A stretch of 64,000 nucleotides of DNA from JAVBTT01 sp031556035 (GTDB lineage: Bacteria; Bacillota; Clostridia; Oscillospirales; UBA929), in the NCBI GenBank assembly GCA_031556035.1, contig JAVBTT010000001.1:62001-126000 (forward strand). Direction: 5' to 3'. Position numbers and translations under genes: made by a program. Shown piece after piece: positions 42,230 to 50,561 of this stretch. How positions within the stretch are numbered: position 1 is the stretch's first letter; the number at the start of each line of letters is the position of its first letter. The notes below the pieces were generated by a model. The model had not been told where the DNA came from. It did no database searches and saw only the letters and a program-made list of their open reading frames with translations.

Positions 42230-45200
42230 TTATTTGGCTAAAAACGCCGCCGAAATCATGAGCTTGATCCTGTTCAGCTGGTTTACCTCGCTGGCGCCCG
42301 GATCGTAGTCGACTGGAACGATATTCGACTGGGGGAACATATCCCTCAGCTTGCGTATCATTCCCTTGCCGGTCACATGGTTGGGAAGGCAGGCAAACGG
42401 CTGGGCGCAAATGATGTTCGGCACCCCGTTTTCGATGAGCTCCAGCATCTCCGCCGTGAGCAGCCAGCCCTCGCCGCACTGATTGGAGGTGGACAGCACC
42501 TGTTCGGCCTTCTCGGCCAGCGCCTCGATACTCGCCTCGGAATGAAAGCGCCTTGAGCCCTTCATGCGCCTTTTGGCCATGTTCTCATAGCCGTAGACAA
42601 GCTTGATAGCTGCCTTCATAAGCACGGCGTTCAGCCCCGAGGTTCCCAGCGCCTCATGCTTAATCACATTGTTCAGAAAGCAGTACTGCAAAAAGCCCAG
42701 AAGCCCCGGGACTACCGCCTCGCAGCCCTCGCGCTCTATGACGGCAACAGCGTTGTTGTTCGCGTCCGGGTGGAATTTTACCAGAATCTCGCCCACAAGC
42801 CCCACCCTGGGCTTGCGCGGGATGTCCAGAAGCGGCAGCTCCTCAAAATCCTTGAGAATACCGTCTATCATCCTGGCGAAGGTCACCCTGTCCCCCTCGC
42901 CGGAAAAGCTCTTTTTGCAGCAGTCCATCCAGAGCCCGAACAGCCTGCTCGCCGAACCCGGCACAGCCTCATACGGTCTCGTGCGCAGCAGAACCATCTG
43001 TAAAAGGTCCCCGAGCACAATCGCCTTCAGCGCGTTGTCGATGAGGCTGAATGTGTACTTAAGCCCCTCGTTTTTCTCGATTCCGCCCACGCTCAGCGAC
43101 ACGACCGGCACCTGCCCGAATCCCGCCTGGCGCAGAGCGCGGCGCAGCAGGGCCACATAGTTTGTCGCGCGGCACCCGCCGCCGGTCTGGGTCAGGAATA
43201 TCGATGTGTTGTCCGGGTCGTACTTGCCGGACAGCATAGCGTTCATAAGCTGACCGACCACGACTATCGTCGGGTAGCAGGCGTCGTTGTTGACAAAGCG
43301 CAGCCCGACCTCTATATCCTCTTTTGTGGTGTTCTTCAGTATTTGAATGTTGTAACCGGCCCTGCGTATTACAGCCTCAATCAGCTCGAAGTGCACCGGG
43401 GACATCTGGGGGGCGAGAATTGTGTGCTTTTCGCGCATATCTCCGGTGAACTCGCGCCGCGTCCAGCGGTAGGTGTTCTCCTCAGCCTTCTTTTGCCCGG
43501 AGCGCTGCCCCAGCGCAACCGCCAGCGACCGCATACGGATACGCGCCGCGCCCAGCGAGCTGATTTCGTCTATTTTAAGCACCGTGAATATCTTGCCGGA
43601 CGCCTGGAGAATCTCCTGCACCTGGTCGGTGGTCACCGCGTCCAAACCGCAGCCGAAGGAGTTGAGCTGAACCATTTGCAGGTTCGGATGCGCCGCCACC
43701 ACCTCGGCCGAGTCGTAGAGTCTTGTGTGGTACATCCACTGGTCGAACACCCGCAGCGGGCGCTTCGCCCTGGCCCGGTGGGACACGCTGTCCTCGGTCA
43801 AGACGGCGAAGCCCAGCGCGGATATCATGTCGGGTACGCCATGGTGGATTTCCGGATCCATATGGTAGGGCCTGCCGGCAAGCACTATGCCGGTTTTCCC
43901 CTCCCGCTCAAGCTGCCCGATCACCTTGTCGGCGCGGTCGCGCAGCACCCTCTGGCATCTGTCGAGCTCCTCGAAGCCCGCGTCCACCGCCGCGCGCGTC
44001 TCGGGAAGGGTTACACCCCAGCGTTTAAGAGCCTCCGCGAGCGTCTCCGCCATCTTCTTGCGGTGGTGGAGCGAGATAAACGGCTTGAGGTAGGTAACGC
44101 CCTTGAGCGCGTCCATGTTGGCCCCCAGCACCTCGGGATAACTCTGCACAATCGGGCAGTTGAAGTGGTTGTTCGCGTTTTCGTTCTCCAGCCGCTCGTA
44201 AGTGACGCACGGGTAAAAAATCGTCTTGACTCCCCTGTTAATCAAGTCCATGACATGGCCGTGGGCCAGCTTCGCCGGATAGCACACGCTCTCCGAGGGT
44301 ATTGTCGACATCCCCTCCTCGAACAGCCCGTGGTCGGACGGTCGCGACAGCACGACCGAGAAGCCCAGCCTTGTAAGCATCGCGTGCCAAAGCGGGTAGT
44401 TCTCAAACATGTTCAGCGCTCTGGGAATTCCAATCATCCCTCGCGGGGCCTCGTGCGGCGGCAGGGAGTCCCTCTCCATATAGAGCTCGTACTTCTCCGT
44501 CATCAGGTTCGGCAGCGCGGAGCCAGCCGACTCCCGCTTGCCCTCGCCCTTCTCGCAGCGGTGGCCCGATACAAGCCTGCGCCCGCCGGAAAAGCTGGAA
44601 ACAGTCAGCTTGCAGGCGTTTGTGCAGCCCTGGCACGTCAAGGATTTTGTGGACTGGGGGAGCGCCTCGTCCAGGCGCTCCTTCGGAAGCACCGAGGACT
44701 TGCCGCCCGTGGCGTTCTCAGCCGCCATCAGCGCCGCGCCGTATGCGCCCATCAGCCCGGCGATGTCCGGGCGTATCGGCCGGCGGCCTGCGATTTTCTC
44801 AAAGCAGCGCAGTACCGCGTTGTTCAAAAATGTTCCGCCCTGCACAAGCACAGTCCTGCCCATCTCGTCCGCGTCGCGCAGCTTGATGACCTTGTACAGC
44901 GCGTTGCGGATGACCGAGTAGCTCAGGCCGCAGGATATATCCCCGACCGTCGCGCCCTCCTTCTGGGCCTGCTTGACGCGCGAGTTCATGAACACCGTAC
45001 AGCGGGTGCCGAGATCAACAGGATTTGTGGACTCCAGCGCCCTGTTGGCGAACTCCTCCACATCCAGCCCCAGGGATTCGGCGAAGGTCTGAATAAACGA
45101 GCCACAGCCGGACGAGCAGGCCTCGTTGAGGAGCACCGAGTCAAGTATGCCGTCCTTGAGCTTCATGCATTTCATGTCCTGCCCGCCGATATCGAGTATG

Positions 45201-46438
45201 AATTCGACATCCGGCGCGAACTCAGCCGCAGCCCTGGAGTGACACAGCGTCTCAATCTCGCCGCCGTCCGCGCACAGCGCGGTCTTTAGCAGCGCCTCAC
45301 CGTAGCCTGTCACGAAAAACCCGCCAATGTGCGCCGATTCTGGAAGTCCCCCATATATTTCGTTCAAAATCTCAACGGACTTTAGCAGCGGGTTTCCCTG
45401 GTTTGGCGCGTAGTAGGTGTGAATGATGCGCTTTTTCGAATCCAGCAGCACGGACTTTATCGTGGTGCTGCCCGCGTCCACGCCCAAATAGCAAGGGCCT
45501 TCGGCTTCCGCCATGCTCGCGCGCGGGGCTGAATTCCTGGAGTGAGCGGTTTTAAATTCCTGATATTCTTTGTCGGATTCAAACAGCGCGGGAAGCCTGG
45601 GTATCTCCCCGTCAATGCTATCGGCCTCCGCAAGCCTTGCGGGAAGGCCAGACAGGGCTATCGGCTCGCCGTCCGCGAGCTGCGCGGCGCCGAGCGCAAC
45701 AAACACCTCCGCGTTCCTGGGATTGACGAATTTTGTCACACTGTCCTTCAAAGTGCGCTCAAACGCCTTTCTCAGCTCGGACATAAAGGTGAGCGGGCCG
45801 CCCAAAAACACCACCGTGCCGGTTATCGCCTGACCGCATGCCAGGCCCGCTATCGTCTGGTTTACGACAGCCTGAAGCACGGACGCCGCCAGATCCGGAT
45901 GGGAGACGCCCTCGTTTATCAGCGGCTGAAGGTCGCTCTTCGCGAACACTCCGCAGCGGGACGCAATCCTGTATATGGTCTTATGCAGAGACGCGAGGTT
46001 GTCGAGGCCGTCCGCGTCTGTCTGGAGCAGAGCGGCCATCTGATCTATGAATGCGCCCGTGCCCCCGGCGCAGGTTCCGTTCATGCGCTGGGATATGACC
46101 GGCTTGAAGAAGGTTATCTTCGCGTCCTCGCCGCCCAGCTCAATCACCACGTCCGCGTCCGGGACAGCCCCCATGACGGCCTTGGTTCCGGCTATGACCT
46201 CCTGGGTGAACGGCAGACGCAGCGCCGCCGCCGCGCCAAGACCGGCGGAACCGGTGAGGCATACGGCGGCGTTTTTGTCCACGTGCAGGCGGGCGATGTC
46301 CTCAAAGAGGGTCATCATCTCGCCCCTCACGTCGGAGCGATGCCGCCGGTAGGTCTGGTAGACAATATTGTCGCGCTCGTCCAGCAGAACAGCCTTTATC
46401 GTAGTGCTCCCGATGTCAAATCCAAGACGATAGCTCAT
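42230..46438 (-). CDS. Giant acyl-CoA dehydratase activase-family fusion (two ASKHA domains + DUF2229)
   Basis: A 1402-residue fusion. The first ASKHA ATPase (1-265) starts LGFDIGSTTIKAVLLDE and has NGTCAGGTGAFIDQM and SRCGVFAKSD. The second (about 317-580) starts LGVDAGSTTIKSVLLDS and has NEACSSGCGSFIQTFA and GTRCTVFMNS. The paired cysteines match those holding the [4Fe-4S] cluster in 2-hydroxyglutaryl-CoA dehydratase activase (HgdC). A Cys-rich linker (TCQGCTNACKL) leads to DUF2229 (about 660-900, IGIPRALNMFENYPLWHAMLTRLGF) and a further HgdB-like region to the end (GVPNIICAQPFACLPNHVTGKGM). Such fusions are widespread in anaerobes and their substrate is unknown. The start overlaps the upstream DUF4015 gene by four bases. 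Confidence 0.88.
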   Translation of the reverse strand: MSYRLGFDIGSTTIKAVLLDERDNIVYQTYRRHRSDVRGEMMTLFEDIARLHVDKNAAVCLTGSAGLGAAAALRLPFTQEVIAGTKAVMGAVPDADVVIELGGEDAKITFFKPVISQRMNGTCAGGTGAFIDQMAALLQTDADGLDNLASLHKTIYRIASRCGVFAKSDLQPLINEGVSHPDLAASVLQAVVNQTIAGLACGQAITGTVVFLGGPLTFMSELRKAFERTLKDSVTKFVNPRNAEVFVALGAAQLADGEPIALSGLPARLAEADSIDGEIPRLPALFESDKEYQEFKTAHSRNSAPRASMAEAEGPCYLGVDAGSTTIKSVLLDSKKRIIHTYYAPNQGNPLLKSVEILNEIYGGLPESAHIGGFFVTGYGEALLKTALCADGGEIETLCHSRAAAEFAPDVEFILDIGGQDMKCMKLKDGILDSVLLNEACSSGCGSFIQTFAESLGLDVEEFANRALESTNPVDLGTRCTVFMNSRVKQAQKEGATVGDISCGLSYSVIRNALYKVIKLRDADEMGRTVLVQGGTFLNNAVLRCFEKIAGRRPIRPDIAGLMGAYGAALMAAENATGGKSSVLPKERLDEALPQSTKSLTCQGCTNACKLTVSSFSGGRRLVSGHRCEKGEGKRESAGSALPNLMTEKYELYMERDSLPPHEAPRGMIGIPRALNMFENYPLWHAMLTRLGFSVVLSRPSDHGLFEEGMSTIPSESVCYPAKLAHGHVMDLINRGVKTIFYPCVTYERLENENANNHFNCPIVQSYPEVLGANMDALKGVTYLKPFISLHHRKKMAETLAEALKRWGVTLPETRAAVDAGFEELDRCQRVLRDRADKVIGQLEREGKTGIVLAGRPYHMDPEIHHGVPDMISALGFAVLTEDSVSHRARAKRPLRVFDQWMYHTRLYDSAEVVAAHPNLQMVQLNSFGCGLDAVTTDQVQEILQASGKIFTVLKIDEISSLGAARIRMRSLAVALGQRSGQKKAEENTYRWTRREFTGDMREKHTILAPQMSPVHFELIEAVIRRAGYNIQILKNTTKEDIEVGLRFVNNDACYPTIVVVGQLMNAMLSGKYDPDNTSIFLTQTGGGCRATNYVALLRRALRQAGFGQVPVVSLSVGGIEKNEGLKYTFSLIDNALKAIVLGDLLQMVLLRTRPYEAVPGSASRLFGLWMDCCKKSFSGEGDRVTFARMIDGILKDFEELPLLDIPRKPRVGLVGEILVKFHPDANNNAVAVIEREGCEAVVPGLLGFLQYCFLNNVIKHEALGTSGLNAVLMKAAIKLVYGYENMAKRRMKGSRRFHSEASIEALAEKAEQVLSTSNQCGEGWLLTAEMLELIENGVPNIICAQPFACLPNHVTGKGMIRKLRDMFPQSNIVPVDYDPGASEVNQLNRIKLMISAAFLAK

Positions 46439-47511
46439 TTTTCAAATGCTCCTAACGGAAATTCGCCGTCCTCGCTGACGACAAGATACCCGGTCGCCTC
46501 CGCCCGCTCGATCCGCTGGCGCAAGTCGGCGGAAGATGCGTAAAACACGGGGACGCCCTCATTTAACACTCCGGACATATCGTCCGGGACATAGTAATAC
46601 AGCTCCCCGAACACCTTCTCAAACTCGCCCATCTCCTGCCCGGCCTCAGGGTGAGCGCCCGAGGAGATCGTCTCCTCAAGGACAACCGCGGACAGGCTCA
46701 TTCCCGTTGCACTCTCCGCAAGCTCATCCAGGAATATCCCCATTGCCGCGATGTGGGATACGGTCGCGTCGGCGCCATAGTTTATTTTTGAGAGTGCGCC
46801 GTAATGCGGGAAGCAAACGTCGTCAAGCAGCACGCCGTCAAAGCCCGCGTCGCGCGCGGCGAGCACGCGGTCTATCACAAAACGGCGGGCTTCAGGAACA
46901 TAGGGGTTTATCCAGCGGTTGCCGTTGTTGTCAAGCCAGTTGACGCCGCTCGAGTGCTTAACGCCGTATGTTTTACCCTCGTTGGATCTTGTTATTCTGT
47001 TGTCCCGGAAGGCTGAAATTCCTGCTATCAGTTCAAGCCCGGAATCCCTAAGCAGCGCGGCGATCTCCTTGAGCCGCTCCGGTTCGGCGATCTCCCCCTC
47101 GGCGTCTTTTATCTCAAGGAGCAGACCGTTTACCCCCGCCGCAATCGCGAAATCCTTCAGATCGATCAGCTTGTCGTCGCTCGCCAGCAGGCTCAGCGGC
47201 ACTCCGAGCAGGCGCGGTTTGGGCGTCGGGGTTGGAGTCGGGGAAGGATCAGGCGTCGGGGACGGAGTGGGGGTTTCAACTATAATATCCACGCTGGCCA
47301 CCGGGGATGGCTCAAGTCCGGGGCCGGACGGAGACGTGGACCTTACCCAGCCGAATATCGGAACCTCGAGGCGCACCCCGTCGTCCGTATAGACAATATA
47401 ATCCGGCAGTATAAAAACGGCTGCTGCTGCGAGCACGAGCAGTATTACAAAGACGACAAGCACGGCTATCCCGCGGTGCCCGCGTCCCTTGTACGCCCTG
47501 TATCTCGCCAT
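46435..47511 (-). CDS. Membrane-anchored DUF4015 putative glycoside hydrolase-like protein
   Basis: A 358-residue protein with a basic N-terminus, one membrane helix (about 14-34), a Thr/Pro/Ser-rich linker (about 78-97) and an extracytoplasmic TIM-barrel-like domain (about 100-358). Family blocks are GVNGLLLEIKDAEGEI, SGVNWLDNNGNRWINPYVPEARRFVIDRVLAARDAGFDGVLLDDVCFPHYG. DUF4015 is grouped with glycoside hydrolases but its substrate is not established. The Asp pair in LLDDVCFP could be catalytic. GGAGGAGC precedes the ATG. The stop overlaps the start of the activase fusion, an odd pairing of a surface protein with a cytoplasmic redox ATPase. Confidence 0.83.
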   Translation of the reverse strand: MARYRAYKGRGHRGIAVLVVFVILLVLAAAAVFILPDYIVYTDDGVRLEVPIFGWVRSTSPSGPGLEPSPVASVDIIVETPTPSPTPDPSPTPTPTPKPRLLGVPLSLLASDDKLIDLKDFAIAAGVNGLLLEIKDAEGEIAEPERLKEIAALLRDSGLELIAGISAFRDNRITRSNEGKTYGVKHSSGVNWLDNNGNRWINPYVPEARRFVIDRVLAARDAGFDGVLLDDVCFPHYGALSKINYGADATVSHIAAMGIFLDELAESATGMSLSAVVLEETISSGAHPEAGQEMGEFEKVFGELYYYVPDDMSGVLNEGVPVFYASSADLRQRIERAEATGYLVVSEDGEFPLGAFEK

Positions 47512-47619
47512 GCTCCTCCACCGATCCTTCGGGGCGGCGCCTGAGGCTCTCCGGCACCGCTAAATTAATCGTAACAAAACGAGTAAACTCGACAGGCCAA
47601 ATAATGTCAGGCCGTGCAG

Positions 47620-47666
47620 ATCCCCCTGCAGGGGCGGCCATTGGCCGTCCGCAGATGGAGGGGGAT
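47620..47666 (-). terminator. Nested hairpin downstream of rnfB
   Basis: ATCCCCCT (47620-47627) pairs with AGGGGGAT (47659-47666), with an inner GGCCA-TTGGCC stem. It lies past the repeat that follows rnfB and probably ends the rnf transcript. The rest of 47512-47619 shows no gene. Confidence 0.45.
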
Positions 47667-47671
47667 ACCGC

Positions 47672-47833
47672 ATTGTCAAGCTCCGCTCCCCGCTTGCGCT
47701 CGGTCTCCGCCTTCGCGGGCCTGCAGCCCGCTCCAGCCGGATCCTTCGCGCAGTCTCAAAATAACCTTCCTCGTGCGCTTCGCTGCTCGTCGGTTATTTC
47801 TCAACGCGCGGGGGCTTCGCTCTTCCGCTCTTT
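47672..47833 (-). repeat. Gene-3'-end structured repeat after rnfB
   Basis: Read on the minus strand it starts at the rnfB stop (GAAAGAGCGGAAGAGCGAAG) and ends GGGGAGCGGAGCTTGACAAT. It aligns along its length with the 155-bp unit after rex: CAGCGAAGCGCA, GACTGCGCG and the terminal GAGCTTGACA are shared. An 8-bp stem (AAATAACC / GGTTATTT) with a 25-base loop is conserved with changed but still paired bases. Confidence 0.7.
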
Positions 47834-48658
47834 CTAGGCTTCCTCCGACATCACCCTCGGGCCCCTGTCAAGCTTGGAGTCCACAATCAGCTTTCGCGGG
47901 CACTTCTCCGCGCAGTCTCCGCAGCCGGTGCAGTTGTCAAAATTGATGACCGCAAGGTTGTCCTCGACGTGTATCGCGTCGTGTTTACAAGTCTTTTCGC
48001 ATATTTTGCAGCCTATGCAGCCTATCTCGCAGACCTTGCGCAGCGCCCCGCCGCGGTCGCGCGAAGAGCAGGCAACGTTGACGTCGGCATAGTACGGCAC
48101 CGGGACAATTATGTTTTTCGGGCACTCCGATACACAGCGCAGACAGCCGGTGCAGCGCTCGTGATCCACCACCGCGACCCCCTCCACCAGGCTCAGCGCT
48201 CCAAACGGGCAGCTCTTCACGCACGAGCCCAGGCCAAGGCAGCCGTAAGCGCACTCAAGAGGCCCGCCGCCTCCGGTTCTCATCGCCGAGTGGCAGTCCG
48301 TAAGCCCCTGATAATCGTATTTTCGGGAAGTTCTGACCCCGCCTGAGCATTTTACCAGCGCGGTGAGTCTGGTGTTTTTGGAGGATTCTATCCCCAGTAT
48401 GGCCGACACCTTCTCCGAAAGAGCCACGCCTCCGACCGGACAACCGCCCGACGGGGCGGTGCCCTCGATAAGCGCCCTGGCAAACGCCGAGCAGCCCGCA
48501 TAGCCGCAACCGCCGCAGTTTGCGCCCGGCAGCACCTCCATGAGCTCGTCGAGCCTGGAATCCTTTTCAACCGCGAACACGCGGGAGGCGAGCGCGAGGA
48601 TCAGCCCGAAGACAAGCCCCAGCCCGCCGAGCACAAGCACGGCATATAGTATGTCCAT
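47834..48658 (-). CDS. rnfB: Rnf complex subunit RnfB
   Basis: A 274-residue iron-sulfur subunit that takes electrons from ferredoxin. One N-terminal membrane helix (3-25) is followed by the [4Fe-4S] motif ANCGGCGYAGCSAF (about 47-60) and GGCPVGG. Ferredoxin-type clusters follow: CAYGCLGLGSCVKSCPF, HERCTGCLRCVSECP, IGCIGCKICEKTCKH and FDNCTGCGDCAEKCP. It is the last gene of the operon. The C-terminus runs straight into the 3'-end repeat. Confidence 0.96.
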   Translation of the reverse strand: MDILYAVLVLGGLGLVFGLILALASRVFAVEKDSRLDELMEVLPGANCGGCGYAGCSAFARALIEGTAPSGGCPVGGVALSEKVSAILGIESSKNTRLTALVKCSGGVRTSRKYDYQGLTDCHSAMRTGGGGPLECAYGCLGLGSCVKSCPFGALSLVEGVAVVDHERCTGCLRCVSECPKNIIVPVPYYADVNVACSSRDRGGALRKVCEIGCIGCKICEKTCKHDAIHVEDNLAVINFDNCTGCGDCAEKCPRKLIVDSKLDRGPRVMSEEA

Positions 48659-48709
48659 AATACCTCCGGAAAACTAGGGCGTGTTTCACGAACAATAAAC
48701 GCCCGACTT

Positions 48710-49297
48710 TTAAAATACCTTTAGTCCGGTAAAGCCCATAAAAGCTATCGCCAGCAGGGACGCAGTGACAAGGGCTATCGGAAAGCCCTCAAAGCTCTTC
48801 GGTATGTCGGAAAACTCGAGCCGCTCGCGTATTGAGGTGAACAGCAGCAGCGCCAGCGAAAACCCGACCGCCGCCATGAAGCCGTACAGCACGCTCTCGA
48901 TGAAGCCGGTCTTGTTGTCCGAGTTGATAATCGCGACGCCCAGCACCGCGCAGTTGGTGGTGATGAGCGGCAGGTATATGCCCAGCGCCTCGTACAGCGC
49001 GGGCATTGCCTTCTGCAGAAACATCTCGACAAACTGCACCAGCGCCGCAATGACCAAAATAAACGCGACCGTGCGCATGTACTCCATGTCGAACTGCATC
49101 AGCAGATAACGGTTGACAGCCCAGGTGGCGGCGCAGGCCAGCGTTATGACGAATATGACCGCCATCGACATGCCGACCGCCGTGTCCATCTTTTTTGAGA
49201 CGCCTATAAACGGGCAGATGCCCAAAAACTTGACAAGAACGAAGTTTTCAATGAGTATAGCCCCGAGGCTAAGCGTAATAAAGCCTTGCAGCGTCAT
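48710..49297 (-). CDS. rnfA: Rnf complex subunit RnfA
   Basis: A 195-residue integral membrane protein with six helices and the conserved LGICPFIGVSKKMDTAVGMSMAVIFV and LPLITTNCAVLGVAI segments. RnfA and RnfE are homologous, oppositely oriented subunits that hold a [2Fe-2S] cluster in the membrane through CPF and TNC cysteines, both seen here. The start overlaps the rnfE stop by four bases. Confidence 0.97.
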   Translation of the reverse strand: MTLQGFITLSLGAILIENFVLVKFLGICPFIGVSKKMDTAVGMSMAVIFVITLACAATWAVNRYLLMQFDMEYMRTVAFILVIAALVQFVEMFLQKAMPALYEALGIYLPLITTNCAVLGVAIINSDNKTGFIESVLYGFMAAVGFSLALLLFTSIRERLEFSDIPKSFEGFPIALVTASLLAIAFMGFTGLKVF

Positions 49298-49899
49298 GAC
49301 TTAGCCCCCCTGCGCGACAGTATTTTGTTCATAGCGGCCATAACCACCCCGAACGTGAGGAAGCCTCCCGGAGGCAGTGCCATAATGAGCGCCGGCTGGA
49401 AGGACTCCGGGAAAATCGCCTGCCCCAGCAGGGTTCCATTTCCCAGTATCTCGCGTATGACCGACATGATCAACAGCGCGAACGCAAAGCCCAGACCCAT
49501 AGTGAGTCCGTCCAGCGCGCTTCGCCCGACACCGTTCTTGGACGCGTAGGCTTCGGCCCTTGCCAGGATGATGCAGTTGACGACGATCAGCGGTATAAAT
49601 ACGCCCAGGCTCTTGGACAGCGCGGGCAAGTACGCCTGGAGCAGCAGGTCGACCGCGGTCACGAAGCCCGCTATTATGACCACGAAGGCCGCGATGCGTA
49701 TTTTCTCAGGAATGACCTTTCTGAGAAGGGAGATGACCACGTTCGAGCAGATCAGCACCGCCGTCGCCGCCAGGCCCATGCCCACGGCGTTTTCCACCGT
49801 GGTAGAGGTGGCGAGGGTAGGGCATGTGCCAAGCAGGAGCACCAGCACGGGGTTTTGATCAACAATTCCGTTTTTAAACTGCTTCAGGGTCTGGTTCAT
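49294..49899 (-). CDS. rnfE: Rnf complex subunit RnfE
   Basis: A 201-residue membrane subunit paralogous to RnfA, with LLGTCPTLATSTTVENAVGMGLAAT and FIPLIVVNCIILARAEAYASKN carrying the cluster cysteines. It is complete, with overlaps to rnfG and rnfA. Confidence 0.96.
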   Translation of the reverse strand: MNQTLKQFKNGIVDQNPVLVLLLGTCPTLATSTTVENAVGMGLAATAVLICSNVVISLLRKVIPEKIRIAAFVVIIAGFVTAVDLLLQAYLPALSKSLGVFIPLIVVNCIILARAEAYASKNGVGRSALDGLTMGLGFAFALLIMSVIREILGNGTLLGQAIFPESFQPALIMALPPGGFLTFGVVMAAMNKILSRRGAKS

Positions 49900-50561
49900 T
49901 TCCCCGTCCCTCCCTCATCTGCGAGATATTGCAGCACCTGCGTCAGCGCGTCCTGCACCCCGGCAAGCACCGCCTTGGAGGTTATTGTTGCTCCGGACAG
50001 CGCGTCGATGCCGTCACCGAGCTTCATAGAAACGCTCTTCCCCACAAACTGGCTGAGAAATTCGGGCTCCTGAGCCCTTGTCCCGAGCCCCGGGGTCTCC
50101 GTCATGCTCATTATAGATACGCCGGTGACGTTCGGCTGGAGATCCACCCCGACCATCATCGATATTTTGCCGCCGTATCCGGCCGGCTCGACCTGCGCCA
50201 CGAAGCCGATAAGCCTGCCGCCCGAGTCCTGCGCCCTGTAAAGGCCCGTCTCCCCCACGCGCTCGTACTTGTCCGCCGGAAGCACGACAGTCATGGCCTC
50301 CCTGGCGGCTGCCTCGGCGCGGCGCTGTATCTCGGGCGCGGTAACCTTGTTCACAAGGCCCAGCATAACGGCAACAACCGCCGTGATCAGAAACAGGGTG
50401 ACCGTCAGGCCAACAAGGCTGTTCTGGTCGAATTTTCTCCTCCCGCCGCCCGAAGGCGCGGCCTTGTCCTCCGCAGCCCCCGGCTTTTTCACCTTTTCCT
50501 CCGAGGGTTTACCGGTTTTTTTGTTCCTGGGTTCAATCTCCTTGAAGCCGTCTCCCCTCAT
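49896..50561 (-). CDS. rnfG: Rnf complex flavoprotein subunit RnfG
   Basis: A 221-residue protein with a charged cytoplasmic N-terminal extension (1-45, Lys/Glu/Pro-rich), one membrane helix (about 50-72) and a periplasm-side FMN-binding domain. The covalent-flavin motif SGATIT sits at the C-terminal side of IDALSGATITSKAVLAG. The extension is longer than in many relatives. It overlaps rnfD and rnfE by four bases each. Confidence 0.94.
   Translation of the reverse strand: MRGDGFKEIEPRNKKTGKPSEEKVKKPGAAEDKAAPSGGGRRKFDQNSLVGLTVTLFLITAVVAVMLGLVNKVTAPEIQRRAEAAAREAMTVVLPADKYERVGETGLYRAQDSGGRLIGFVAQVEPAGYGGKISMMVGVDLQPNVTGVSIMSMTETPGLGTRAQEPEFLSQFVGKSVSMKLGDGIDALSGATITSKAVLAGVQDALTQVLQYLADEGGTGK

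Noticed and set aside
43343..45289. A 648-codon open frame on the plus strand
   Set aside because: It lies wholly antisense to the activase gene, has no ribosome site and no recognisable domain. Long antisense frames are expected opposite GC-rich genes.
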